Source of the DNA: Rhypophila decipiens
Lineage: Eukaryota; Ascomycota; Sordariomycetes; Sordariales; Naviculisporaceae
Length of the DNA stretch: 64,000 nucleotides
Direction: 5' to 3'
NCBI GenBank assembly: GCA_033297075.1
Contig: MU858050.1
Coordinates: 496,001-560,000 of the forward strand
The position numbers were made by a program, and so were the translations under genes. The notes under the pieces were generated by a model. The model was not told where the DNA came from and did not search any database. It saw nothing but the letters and a program-made list of their open reading frames with translations. Of this stretch, positions 1-11,900 are shown one piece after another. Numbering within the stretch: the first letter of the stretch is position 1; every line of letters begins with the position of its first letter.

Positions 1-634
1 AGAAGCTGTAAACGCCTCCGGATATTGGTTTTGATGCAGGTCGACAGGAAACGGCAGCAAGGACATTTGAGGTGTCTATGTTAAGGCTGTGAGAACCCAA
101 CTCGCCTCTTCCCTTTCAAGCTCTCGTGATACCTACTGACTAGGCTTCCAAAGGGATAAAATCTATACTCGGAAGCAGCTGTCCAGTCAAACTCCATGTT
201 TGAATCCGAGATGTACAGCTTGGTCACAGGTGACAGGGCCACCGGACCGGCTCTCTGCTAACTTGTTGAACATTCGGGGAGTGGTTTTTAGTGTTGAAAT
301 GGTTTTATCGCTACCGAAGATGTACTGCAAATACACTTCACATCGTCTCGGATTCAGAGAGAATCAAAACAGAATCACGTCACTTGAACATCGGGGCTTT
401 GATGCAGTCTTCAGTATCACTTGTTCAATGCCTTGAGTCCTTCCGCTTGTGTCATTTCTGTCAGAATAGGGCCAGAAACCAGTAAACTCAAATAACGAGT
501 ACCACTTGTTCGCCTTGTCCAAAGGTCACCATGTTTTATAAGACATCAGGTCTGTCCTCGGTTCGAGGCCTGTTCAAGATATCTTGAAGAGGACAGAAGA
601 GGGAAAGAATCGGGTAGAAGTCGGTCTATAGCAA

Positions 635-709
635 GAGAGCTAGAAAAAAAAAAGAGAAAAGAGAAGAGTGAAGAGGAGGAGGGGAGAGGTTGTTATATAG
701 ACCTCTGGG
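635..709 (+). repeat. Left arm of ~75 bp inverted repeat
   Basis: This arm is nearly the reverse complement of 1357-1430. The inner 49 bases (about 661-709) differ at a single C/T position; the outer A-rich part has a few mismatches and one single-base indel. The arm contains a small palindrome at 685-704, GAGGTT and GACCTC around a GTTATATA core. On the minus strand it reads as a TATA motif followed by a CT-rich tract, the usual look of a fungal core promoter. No gene could be recognised to the left of it. Confidence 0.85.
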
Positions 710-781
710 TTGTTATCGAGGGTTAGGAAGAAAACCCTATGTATTCTTGAGTGAACTGTTAATACGGTCGTGCTTGTGTGG

Positions 782-817
782 TGGTGATTGCTGTGTTATG
801 TTGGTTGCGTGAGTTGA
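782..817 (+). repeat. Direct repeat, copy 1
   Basis: About 36 bases with a second copy at 1772-1806 in the same orientation. The copies share the core GTGATTGCTGTGTT and differ mainly by transitions. Weaker similarity extends some 40 bases upstream. This copy lies inside the loop of the inverted repeat and the other lies outside it. Confidence 0.6.
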
Positions 818-1356
818 CTCGATGCTCATTCACATGTCTTGTCATTCACGTGGCATTTGAACCGCTGACAACTGTCGGTGAGAACTTGAGGTCGCTGGTG
901 GCAGCTGAAGCAAGCATCGGGAAAGGTGCAGGTCGGGGCTCCGCTGGGCTGCGGAGTGTCCGAGCAAATGCGCACAGATAATGCATCTCAGAGGTGGGCT
1001 TATTTGAGATGCTAATTGTATTTATTGTACAAAGATCAGGCAATCTTGTTTGGCCCACTGTGCAGCCGCCAAAATCCACCGCCAAGCCTAGTGCAGTGGA
1101 ACGGCAGCCTTGGCGCCAAAGTGTAATTGGTGGTGGGTACAAGCCCCTTATGAGCCTCGCCCATCCCGCCCACCAAAACAAACATGATATTGAGCGTCCA
1201 GGTAGGGACTTCATTGTATCGCACAACACCACAACGTCAAAGCGTGCATTCAAGTGGAAAGTCTGAGTCAAGGTTTGTCAGAGTGACGCGGACAGTGGAT
1301 AGCCGTCGCATTCTTCCGTTCCGTGCCCACAAACCAGCCCCCTGGCCGGCCTCCCT

Positions 1357-1430
1357 CCCAGAGGTCTATATAACGACCTCTCCCCTCCTCCTCTTCACTC
1401 TTCTCTTTCCTCTTTTTTTCTTTAGCTCTC
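1357..1430 (-). repeat. Right arm of ~75 bp inverted repeat
   Basis: Partner of the arm at 635-709, in opposite orientation with about 650 bases between them. It carries a perfect 6-bp palindrome, GAGGTC (1361-1366) and GACCTC (1375-1380), flanking TATATAAC, followed on the plus strand by a long CT-rich tract. That arrangement resembles a TATA box plus pyrimidine-rich start region, but no open frame of note follows it. It could be a terminal repeat of a small element or a duplicated core promoter. Confidence 0.85.
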
Positions 1431-1771
1431 TTTGCCTTGTTCGTATCCCCCCCCTAACTATCAGTTCTTGAAGCATCCTGCTAACTCTTCTCGTCATATA
1501 GTTGGCTTAGATCAAGTGTAGTATCTGTTCTTTTCAGTTTAATCTCTGAAACTACTCTACGGAGTAGAATCGTGATTATCCTAATTTTTGTACCTCGGTG
1601 TTCGGTCCGCTGGGCTTGCCCATGATCGTTCTGCCACAGTGTCGCTGGTATTACACTGCCTCCAGCTGACGCGAACCTTTTTTTTTCATTGCTGTCTTGG
1701 GCTTTGCTCGGGACGCGAGGAAGAAGCTCTCAATGTTCTTGACCTCTGACTGTGTTTTGACTGTGTCTGGC

Positions 1772-1806
1772 AGTGATTGCTGTGTTGTGTTGGTTGTGTG
1801 AGTTGA
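1772..1806 (+). repeat. Direct repeat, copy 2
   Basis: Second copy of the repeat at 782-817. The differences are mostly C/T or A/G transitions, which would fit old repeat-induced point mutation, though so few sites do not prove it. Confidence 0.6.
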
Positions 1807-4800
1807 TTTGAGACTCCGACCTTGGGGGCTGATGCGGAATTTTCAGCGTTTTTTGTTTTGTGCGGCATGTCCTCTGTCTCCACAAGCATAAGCACCAATG
1901 AAACCCCTCACAGGCCCAAATATTCGCTGCAAATGTTCAAAATTGGCTTGTATTTCGTCTTTGGGATATGTGTCCATCGGCGCGTTCTTTGCACATCATG
2001 TCGGCGTTGAACTCAAATTGCTGTCAATAGGGGTCACTCAGTACACATGAGGGGCCTATTTGTGGCATTCGACAGTGTCCATATTTCTCGTCATTGCGGT
2101 CTTGACGTTGATGCTTTTTTTTTTGTTCGGTATCTGTATTACCCCTGAAAATGGTCATATGTTATCTTTCCTTTACCGATGGGTACTGTACTATCTACTG
2201 CTGTCAAATTTTGTCCATGTTGTTGATGAGGCTGTCGCGACATTGCTGGACAGTCTGTCTCAAGATTCTTTTATTTGTGTGGTGTGCTGCGTGTTGTGTC
2301 TGTTATTTATGGGATTTACGCTGTGGGTGATATTCAGTCATCACATTTCCCAGATACACCAGTCAAACATGAACACATGGTAATAGCCAATGTCCATTGA
2401 AACTTCTCTTGATTTAAATATTCACCTTCTTGTGATAGAAACTCGTCAAGTGGATGGTCATCTCACAGCCCCTTTGCTTTATCTCGGCGATGCTTCCTGG
2501 CGGCCCCAAGGTCAAATACTGGACGATCCGATTTATCGCCCCAAGAAAGCGATGGTTCTGGCAATTGACGAATCTGGCATCTATGAATGAAATGAAGTTC
2601 ACATGATCCCAAATAATTGAGCAACGTCGAGTCGCTGAAATGAGGCTCTTTCCAGATGCGCCGGTCCCCTACACTTCGCTCCGGGTAGCTACCGATATGA
2701 TCATGTTACTGTGTCAAGGGTCTTACCGTCTCTATCTTATTTCCTTTGGGCCATTGTGAAGTTCATCATCGGACTTCAACCGGTCAAAAACATGTGTTGG
2801 TAAGGTTATTGTTGTAGAATGATGAGGCGCGGAGTAATCACTCGGAATCGGGCCCGGAACACTGGTCTGGCCTGGCCATGCGGCAAGGGACCGGGTCCCG
2901 TCGGCCTCGGACCAGCTCGGTAACTGTTGCTCTCTAAATACGATGGAGCACACATTCTCTGACAGTGACACGGAAGTTGGAAAGAGCGCAGCGGCGTAGT
3001 CAGTCCACCCTCGTGCCAACATCAATTGTGCTCATGTCCTCCCTGATGCTGTGTGCTGTTCCCATGTTTCATATCCTCGTTGTCATGGCTTCCGTGGTTC
3101 AGGATCTCTTACGGATACAGCAAAATACACGCACATAACGACGAACAGGATAATGGATGAGGTGATGGCCAAAATTACAGTATTGCATCTTCGCTGTGGG
3201 GTGCGATATGTTTGAGGATGGTAAGACTGTTAGGTAAGACATTCTGCCCTACAAAGAGTGCAGCAGCGGATTGCTGTTATCGTCAAGTCGAACAAAAAGG
3301 ATTCTAGATCGTTCGGTAGTGTATGTACCGGTCGATCATGTGTTGTGGGTGGTGATACAAACTTGAACCGATGAGTCTTGGGCTCAAACCAGAGACATAC
3401 TTGGAACGAAGGGTCAACTCAAAGCCAAGCCGGCACTTGGATCGAAGACGGCAGTGCCAGCAGCCGGACGGGAGGAATATAGAAGATGGAAGTAAATAGA
3501 TTAACGCAGCCCAGAACCCTGGAAATGCAGCCATCCAGGCCATCTTCAATCAAGTCTGTCTGGTTTTCTGGCCATACGGGATACTACCGCCTTTCGTCAG
3601 GGTTCAAGCTTGGAGAGGACTTTCTCGAGCAGCTGCACCATGGCGTCACATCTTTTCTTGAGCTCTATCAACAGGGATGATGGCTGCTGTGATGACCTGC
3701 TAATCAACGCCTGGTTCTAGTGCAGGCGGAGAGCCCAGCCGACTGTGACTTTGGAGCTTGATAAGTTGATGCCCAGTGGTGTAACGACAACTTTTGGCTT
3801 CTTGTACGTCCTGTTTTGGCGTAGTATTGGGAAGTCTGGAAAATAGGGGTCGGGCATGGAAATCATGAAAGTTGATGGTGGAAGGATGGTACGGTAACTG
3901 GGAGACGGCAGTGAAAAAGGAAGAACGGTGGGAGAATACCTAGAGAGGCACGGGAGGGTCGGTGGTCGGCGCAGTCTTAGGACACTGTCAGTCGCCATCA
4001 GTCATCAACCATCACCACCATCACCGCCAGATATCGTCTCCCGGAGACTGTCACGAGATTGGTCGAAACTCATGCTCTCGGTCAAGAAAAACTGTTCATC
4101 ACCCGCAACCCCCCAGCCTCTCAGTAGGCGACCTAACGGTACCAGTGCAGTTCACTAGTTTCGTTTTCTAAGCCTTGTGACGTACCCCATATAGAGCCTT
4201 TTTTGGTTCTGCACCACCACACTCCTGCAGATGATTGGGATACAGAACACCGCCGGAAAGGCATCTGTCAGTACGGAGGAGGCGGCGGGCTGGGGCATGC
4301 GCACTCTCGGATCTTGGTTGAGCCCAAAAGGCTTCTCTGGATCCCGATTTGCATACATCCCGCTCTGGGCCATCATGATCTTCATCGTGAATCTCGCGAG
4401 CACAGCGTGTAGCAAAGACTAAGGCAGGCAGAATAATGAGCTACAGCTCCATCTCACAGGCTGCTTAACGTTGCTCAGATTGGCGAAATGCCCGCCTATT
4501 AAATAAATCCAAACACCATCGTTCTTGAGTTATGATGATCGTCTCTACGTACCGATGTCTTTTGGTAAAAGTCAGGGATCGACCAGCAGTCTTGAAACTC
4601 AGTTCGGCCAGAATAGGTAGCCCGCTCTTTCCAAAAAAGAAGTATATTTTCAGTTATCGCGCGCTTGCGGCAAGCGCAACTCGCCCATTGAAGCATGGGA
4701 AAATCATCGACCCTCGCCGATTGGAACCCGCTGCCCACTTTGGGCCTGACTCTGGGCCGGAAGGAACTGACCCTGACGATAAAATAGGTGAAGGAGGGAA

Positions 4801-5686
4801 GGTAGTGGAAGTGCGCAGCTTCGCTCCAGGAGCTGGGCTGGGCGGGGATGATGACGTTGGTTTCGCCCAAATTAAATGCCCAGCAATTGGCCAGCATCAC
4901 CAACAAGGGCAAGGACTCTGAAACTTTGCTCTTACCCAACCTCCATTTATTTTGGCCAACAATTCCCTGCTTCAGAGTCTCGATAGGGGCTGTTTTGCAT
5001 CGCATTTCCTTCTCTGCTCTTTGAACAATAAAAAGAATATCCGCTCGAAACCAAGAGGCCCGGCCCGTCCCAGTTCCCCCTTTCTTATCTTCTTTGTTCG
5101 TCCTTATAGCAGGGAAGCCCTCCAAAAGAGGCCCTCGACCACCATCATCCTCAAGCCGATTTTCACTGACCACGCCGACCCAAGACAGACCGATTGGCAG
5201 GAACAGGGACAGGGACCCATTTCCGGATTCTCTCAGCAGGGAAAGAGTGGATTCGTGAGGATTTGCATCACCAGGCCATATCCCAGTCTGTCTTAGTACC
5301 CCGCCTGGCTCCCGCCCGCCCTCCCGCCATCCCACTTGCCCAGGCCAGGCTGCCCCTCCCCTCTTCAATACAAAACGTCAGACCTGGAACTGGACCAGCT
5401 GGGCTGTCATTACACACACCCTCTACTCTGAGTCGACTGAGTGCTTTTTCGGTCGCGGCCACCGGTTTGATCTGATCACATAGGTCTTAAACACGAACAA
5501 GGAGTCACCAGACAATCTGGTCACCCTTTTGTGCCGTTCGATCTTAAAGTTACGCCTGGTCTCCCGTCCGAACGACCATCCGTTCATCCAATCTCGCCGA
5601 CCCGCACCCACCCTTTCTTGCTAGGCCCGGGCCTTCCCGACCACACCAGCAGCACCGGAAACCGAGAAACCCAGCACAGCTTCAAC

Positions 5687-7458
5687 ATGTCAAGCAGAAG
5701 AGTCGACTTTGAAGAGCGGGAGTACTACCGAGAGGCTCCCCGCCGTCCCAGCCGACCACCTCCAGTTCGCGAGTATGATGATGACGTCGAGATTCGTATT
5801 GAGAATGATCGCGTGCCCAAGTTCATGCGAGAAGAGAGGCGTCCGACAGAATCTGGCGCCCTCGTCATCCGGCAGAGAGATGTCGAGACATTTGAAAGAG
5901 AGCGCCCTCGCCGCAGATCGCCGAGTCCATTGCGAGTCCAGCAAATCAGGAGGGCCAGGAGCGTAAGTCCCGCTCCTCCGAGGCGGATGGAGGAAGAGAT
6001 TCGCATCCGTCAGGTCGAGAAGGCTAGAGAGCCGAGCCGTGAACGAGTCCGTATCGTCGAGCGCGAGCGCCGCAGGTCACCCTCTCCAATGGTCCGAGAG
6101 CGTATCCAAATCAGCGAGCGCCGCCGGTCACCTTCTCCCGTTGTCCGAGAGCGTATCCAAATCACCAGGAAGGAAAAGGAACGCAGCCCTAGCCCTCAAC
6201 CGCGCGAGGTGATCAAAGGGCCCGTCATTGAGAGAGAGGTCATAACCCACTATCGTGACATTGATCATGGTAAGTACTACACACCACTTTGATCCAAACC
6301 ATCACCCCGGAAGTTGTGCACAATGATTGCTGACTTCTTCCAAGGTGTTATTGTCGCAAGGGCCCCGACGCCTTCCCCACCTCCACCTCCTCGTCGCAGA
6401 GAGCGCGAGACAGACATCGACATCTACACATCACGTAAGGAGACCGAAGTTGACATTCATCGTGGACGGTCTCGCTCCAGGGAGCGACACCGTCCCTCCC
6501 GTGCTTATGATGACGATGATCTCTTCATCCACGCCCAAACACAAAATCTCCACGTCGATGTTTCGCGAAACCGCAGCACTTCGCGTCGGCGTGCCCATTC
6601 TGCGGCGCCTCCTGTCATTCAACATGACGACGACGAAGAAGGGCGGGCCATTACCCGCAAGATCGAGTCAAGGGGCAAAATGGGTGAGGCCTGGGGCGGT
6701 GTCACTCAAGACTGGGCCATCATTGATGTGCCTCCTGGCACAGAACGTGTACGGATGGACGGTGCTGGCGGTGGCCAAGCCGAGGTAACCTGGTCCAAGT
6801 ATAGCGGAGTCCGCCGGGCCAAGTTTGTCCCTGAGCGGGACGAGAGGCGGGATGATAGAAGGGAAGAAAGCCGAGGTCGTGCAGAGAGCCGAAGTCGCGG
6901 AGAACGCGACTCTAGACTGAGCGTCCAAATCTATGACAGCAAGGATCGAGATCGAGAAGTCGAGAGGGTTACTGATAGGCGGCTGAGCATCCGAGCCTCA
7001 GCACCTGCACCTCCGTCTCCACGGGGCAACGAGATGTGGACCGAAATCACCAAGGATCTGGTCACTCGCGAGGCTATTGAAAGGATGGGCTATGAATATG
7101 AAGAGACCGAGTGGTTCTACTACGTCATGGAATATCTCCACTATGTAAGTTAAGCTCTACAAGCGCACTCTGTGGGTATTTTGGATGTCTGCTAACCAAG
7201 GTTGATGTACAGGACGATGTTCTTCAGCTTGTCCAGATGTCCGACTCCATCCGCCGGGCTAGGAAAGAGCGTGCCCGTGAGATTCAGTGGGAGCGCGAAT
7301 GGCGTGAGGAGTGGGAACGGAGCCGCCATCAGCACCACCACCATCATAGCCACAGCCGCAGCAAGCACCGTCATCCGGATGACCGATATGATGACGAGCA
7401 CGTTGTGGAAACCGAGGTTGTCTACGACCGCAGGCCTTCGAGAAAACACTACTATTAA
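5687..7458 (+). CDS. Arg/Ser-rich DUF8035-type protein
   Basis: Three exons (5687-6269, 6345-7144, 7213-7458) give 542 residues. The introns of 75 and 68 nt have GTAAGT donors, and the frame is continuous across both. The N-terminal two thirds are highly charged, rich in RE/RR and in SPSP motifs that resemble SR-type phosphorylation sites. They include a tandem 17-residue repeat encoded at 6068-6118 and 6119-6169. A folded segment around residues 300-360 (GEAWGGVTQDWAIIDVPPGT) and a C-terminal block near 425-475 (WTEITKDLVTREAIERMGYE, then EWFYYVMEYL) match my memory of the fungal DUF8035 family, whose role is unknown. A His-rich basic tail (HHHHHSHSRSKH) follows. The start is the first ATG of the frame after a pyrimidine-rich leader. 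The composition suggests a nuclear protein, possibly RNA-related; that is inference. Confidence 0.85.
6068..6169 (+). repeat. Tandem 51-bp coding repeat
   Basis: Two head-to-tail 51-nt units (6068-6118, 6119-6169) inside the DUF8035-type gene encode RRRSPSPMVRERIQISE and RRRSPSPVVRERIQITR. Nucleotide identity is high, so the duplication is fairly recent or maintained. It doubles an SPSP phospho-acceptor-like motif. Confidence 0.9.
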
Positions 7459-8984
7459 GGAGATCCGCTGCCCTCGTCTGACAAGCCGTGTCAGACGGGC
7501 GCCCCGGAATTGGATACCACCGAGGTTATTCTGATGATATGAGATTTAAAAGCAGCCACAGCGACGAAGTGAAACGCAGCGATATACATTGCATATTTTG
7601 AGTTTGACGATGACGATGACGATCTTGACGGCATGTCTTCTTTTTCTTTTTATAGAACATCGAGGACGGTATGGTGTAATCATGACCATACTATCGAGCT
7701 ATGTAAGGAGGAGGTGGAAGTGTTATCTAATACCATGTTGCCAGGCCCGTTAGCTTGTGGGTGGACTGAGCATGATTGTGTACTAAGGCCTTTGGGGGGT
7801 TTATGGCTATTGTTTTCTTTCTGTTCTTTCTATTTTCATTGACGATATAATGACTGTCAAATAGGTAGCTTCTTATGATTATGACTTTAAGACACCAGTC
7901 CGTGGCCCGCCTACACAGTGCAGAACATGTCTGGTGACTCTGATCACCACTTTGATAATGAATTCTGTAGTCTCCTTCATCCAATTCGGAGACGGATTAG
8001 ATGGTCCGGATTAGAGGCCCAAAAAGCGACAACAAAAGGGATGAATGGCAAGATCAGATCAAAGCTTGTTAGACAATGCATTGTTAGACAATGCATTGTT
8101 TGAACGGATCAGCATAAGTTGAATGAATGGATTAACATGACAAACTCCCTCTTATATTTTCCACGTATAGGTACATAAGATGATGGAAGAAGAACGAGAA
8201 CAAGTAGCTTACTTAAAGGAAAAAGAAAGAAAAAAGAAGAGAACTACCGATATACCCGAAAACATGAAAACATGAAGCAGAATTCAGAAGACGAGAAATA
8301 AATCATCAAGGCTTTCTTTCGCATGCGCTGCTGGCCAAAAAGACAACAAGGAAGGCAGTACATAAGGTAGCTAGCAAAATGGACAAAAACAGATAGACAG
8401 TAAACAGATATGATGATACTTGAAACCCAACAACATTCATAATCCTAGACAGGAGGATAATGAGAAAGAACAAAGAATGAGACTAGGAATAACATTATAC
8501 ATTTTTGCCGTTTGTTTTCATCAGAAGAGAGGAATGAAGAACAGAGCTGAAAAAACACAAAACATCTCCACATCCATCTCATAACAGATGTCATCCAGCT
8601 TCCCCTATCCATATCAAGTCCACTCAATCCAATCCAGGCCCGCCACTGCAACTCATGCCCGGACTGAGTGCTTTCCTGCATGCGTTCTCCAATATATATA
8701 TCTGCCCTTGCTCGACAGTGACTTGATTACCGCTTTGGCTTGTCTGGTTTGGTAAACTCGCTCATCGCTATTTGTGCAACGCGCGCAAGAGGAAGCAAAA
8801 AGAAAACAAAAAAGATAAGGCCAAAGAGGAGAAAATTAAAAGAAAAAAAGACCAACAAAAGTACAACCAAATAGGAAAAAAGACCAAGGCAAAAAATAAA
8901 AGAATATATCAAAATGAAAATTGTACTACAATCATCCTCTGCCCCTTTGAACCACCCACCAGCATCACCATTCAACAACCCCTC
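7459..8984. other. Convergent intergenic region
   Basis: The interval between the ends of two convergent genes holds only the 3' untranslated regions of both. Purine-rich tracts (8200-8300, 8780-8900) make short, low-complexity open frames that I do not regard as genes. A 15-bp tandem duplication lies at 8068-8097. Confidence 0.6.
8068..8097 (+). repeat. 15-bp tandem duplication
   Basis: GTTAGACAATGCATT occurs twice head to tail (8068-8082, 8083-8097). It lies in the 3' intergenic zone and has no visible function. Confidence 0.9.
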
Positions 8985-11900
8985 TCATTTCGCAGAACCA
9001 GGGGCACCGCTCTGCGGGTCTTTCTCATCCAATCTCTTCCTCCAGTCCGCCAGACTCTCACTCAACCCATGTTCATCCTTCTTGATGGTAGCTGCCGGGC
9101 CCGGTGTAGTATCAAAATCAAACGTGTTGCTGAGGCGATAGTTCTTGTTGGTAGCCTCCCAGTGACTCCTCAGCGTCTCGAGCTCGTTGGCCAAATTGTC
9201 CAGGGCGGTGCTGTTCCGCGCATTGTCCATGCCTCCATACAAACTCTCCCCCTCGCTCGACTCCTGCCGGACATGGCCCATCCCATTTGTCGGTCCGTTA
9301 CCGCCGCTGGCCACGATACCGCCGGCGGGGACATCTCCCACCTGCCTGCTCCGGCGACGATAATTGTCAACGCTCAGCTCGACGTGCTGCAGGAGCGAGT
9401 TGACCTTTTCCTCGGCATCCTGTGCGCGGTTCTCCAGCAGCTGGTTCTCCTGCTGGAGCTCCTCGACGTCTCTCTTGGTAGCGTTGAGACGCTGGTGGAG
9501 CTCCTCGGCGTTCTTGACAGCCGAGTCGCGGTCCCGTCGCGCGTCGGCGAGTTCCTGGCGGACCAACTGTAATTGCTTCTCGAGCTGTGTAGAAGTATTA
9601 TTCAGCTCGGTCTGGAGTTGATGGATCTGCGCTTGCAGGCTCTCACGCTCAGCCTCCCAATCGGCCGGGACCGACTTAGCTGCCGAGGTCTCAGAGGCGA
9701 GTTTGTCTTCGAGTTCCACAAGTTGCTCCTTTTGACGGCTGTTCTCCGTCTTGTATCGAGAAAGCTGCTCCTTAAGCTGCTTGAGCATCTTTTCGGTTCC
9801 CTTGACGTAGTGCACCGCCGATTGATAATCATTTTCGAGCTGCCCGAGCTTCTCACGGTACGCCGTCTCAGACTCCTGTGCCTGCATTGCTGCTGTCATT
9901 TTTGTCTCCTCGATGGCGGCTTGTGCAGCTGCAAGCTGTTGCTCCAGCTCCCGCAGACGCATCTGCTCGGGGGATCCCACACGAGGGCTGTTGGTGCTGC
10001 GCGAGCGACTGGCAGATGTTGGCGAAATGCCTCGTTCGTTGAGGATATCCTTTAGGGTGTTATGCTGAACCAATAGGGCGTTGGTATCGAGCTGCTGCTT
10101 TGCCAACTCGCTCTTGAGCTCAGTATTGGCGGCTTGGAGCGTCTGGGTGTCCCTCAAAGCGCCCTGCAGCTGACGGCGAATCGTCACACCCTCGCGGCTT
10201 GATTGTTCTTGGTATGCTTCCAGGCCTGCAATGCGTTCCTCTGCGCCCCGTAACCGGTCCGCCGCGAGATCTGCCTCTTGCTGATACTTCCTGACAAGAG
10301 CATTGGCAGCAGCCAGCTGACCTTGGAGAGCAACCACACGATCTGCATCCGCGCTGCTGGATTTTCCAACATCCTTGGCAGATATCTTGTCTAATCCGTC
10401 GAGGACGGCTTGACGGTGCAATCGCGCCTCGTTGGCGTGTTGCTCTGCAAGCTCCTCGGCATCTCTCAGTCGCGTCTGCGCAGTGACAAGCTCGGCGGTC
10501 CTTGCCTCGTGTTCGGCCCGAAGCTTGTTCAGTTTTACCTCTACTGTTTCCCGAGACGCCCGCTCCTCGTCAAGCTTCCGCTCAAGCATATTCTTCATCT
10601 CGGCAGAGGCAGCAACCGCCTCACGCAGGGATTCAAAAGCTTCAGCGTGCTCCCTTGTGTTCCCGACAGCTTCGGCATACTTCCGTTCGAGGTCGTCCTT
10701 TTCAACTTGGAGAAGCTGAGTCGCGGCAATGGCCTCAGCCGCAGCGACTGCTTTCTCCCGCGCCTCCCGTTGTATCAAGTGTAATTCGGCTTTCAAGCGT
10801 TCGACTTCTGATGAAGTCTGCTGCTTGTAGCTCTCGAGGTCCGTCATTCTTCTCTGAGCCGCATTTGTAGTGTCGTCTGCCAGTTTCCGTGCCTTCTTCT
10901 CCGCATCGACCTCGACAGTCATGCGCTCCAGCTGCTCCTGAAGGATCTTCTGGACACTGAGCGCATTTGCCAGCTTCCTGCTCATGTCCCCAACCCGATC
11001 GTCCATATCCCGCTCGTTGTCCATCTGTGGTGTGCTTGCTGCGCTCCCCATGCGGCCCGCTAGCTTAGCTTTGGCATAGACAGCCTCTTGGATAGCGGCG
11101 TCCCGTTGCTTTTCGGCTTCTGCAATTTGCTTCGCAGCCAGTACTGCCTGCTGATCCACCGAGGCTTGAACATTGGCCAACTGAGTTCGCATGGCAAGCA
11201 AAGCTTCAATCAACGGCTTGTCCTCATCATCAAATGTCTCCGTGGCTCGACCGTCCAAGACTGGGCTAAGCGATGCGTTGGGAGTATAACCGGCCTTCCG
11301 CGCGAGTTCCAATTCTGAAGCATACCACGCATTACGATTCCTTGCAGCATCAAGCTCTTTAAGCAAGACGACAGTCTGGGAGTTCCGAGCAGACGATCTC
11401 CTGGAGATGGGATTACTGGTCTGCCTGGTGGGTGGCGGCGGAGACGACGGACGATTCGCCACTTGTTTCAGCGTTGGCTCCGTGGTACTGTCGACCGAGC
11501 CTTGCGCGCGGGCTTGCCTAGATGATGGGATTGGTGTTGGTGTTGGTTTTGGTTTCGGGGGATCCGCAACTGTCTGCTCGGCCTGCCTTGAAGTCGATCT
11601 GACCGATTGCTGTTGAGTGGGCGTACGCCTCCCGTTGGGAGCCGGACCATCACCTTGACTGAGAACCGGACTTTGTTGCTGTACAGGAGAAGGAGAGCCT
11701 TGCTGGCTCCGCTCCAACGATGCATTTCTCACCCTCGACACCGCCGTATTGAGAGCAGGCTTCGGCGGTTGGCCTTGAGGCGGCGGTCCGGCAGGACCAT
11801 GCGGCGCTGTGGACAATGGGATTTTGGAGTTGCCGTTCGCCATGCCGTTGGTTGGCGAGACATCGCTCCCTGCCGGTGTTCTGTATGATCCATTGGAACT

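Larger units (their letters stand above)
1..5686. other. Gene-poor region, left end
   Basis: No convincing gene was found in this stretch. Open frames here are short, mutually overlapping and lack recognisable domains. It holds an inverted repeat pair (about 635-709 and 1357-1430) and a diverged direct repeat (about 782-817 and 1772-1806), annotated separately. Bases 4500-5686 become pyrimidine-rich and GC-rich towards the start codon at 5687 and probably contain the promoter and leader of that gene. A leader intron there cannot be excluded. Confidence 0.6.

Noticed and set aside
540..580. TCCTCGGTTCGAGGCC, resembling a tRNA T-arm
   Set aside because: No acceptor stem, D-arm or anticodon arm could be placed around it.
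2060..2383. 107-residue hydrophobic plus-strand frame
   Set aside because: T-rich DNA gives hydrophobic codons by chance; no signal-peptide logic, no family and no promoter evidence. Kept only as a note.
4155..4422. Overlapping small frames on both strands near 4155-4422
   Set aside because: 63-86 residues, no recognised family, and both strands open, so neither can be supported.
4499..5368. 289-residue minus-strand frame
   Set aside because: No domain, Gly/Arg/Trp-rich composition of GC-rich leader DNA, and overlapped by frames on the other strand. It sits in the likely promoter of the DUF8035-type gene.
8772..9572. 266-residue plus-strand frame over the 3' end of the kelch gene
   Set aside because: Antisense to a clear coiled-coil coding exon; its Lys-rich start is A-rich intergenic sequence.
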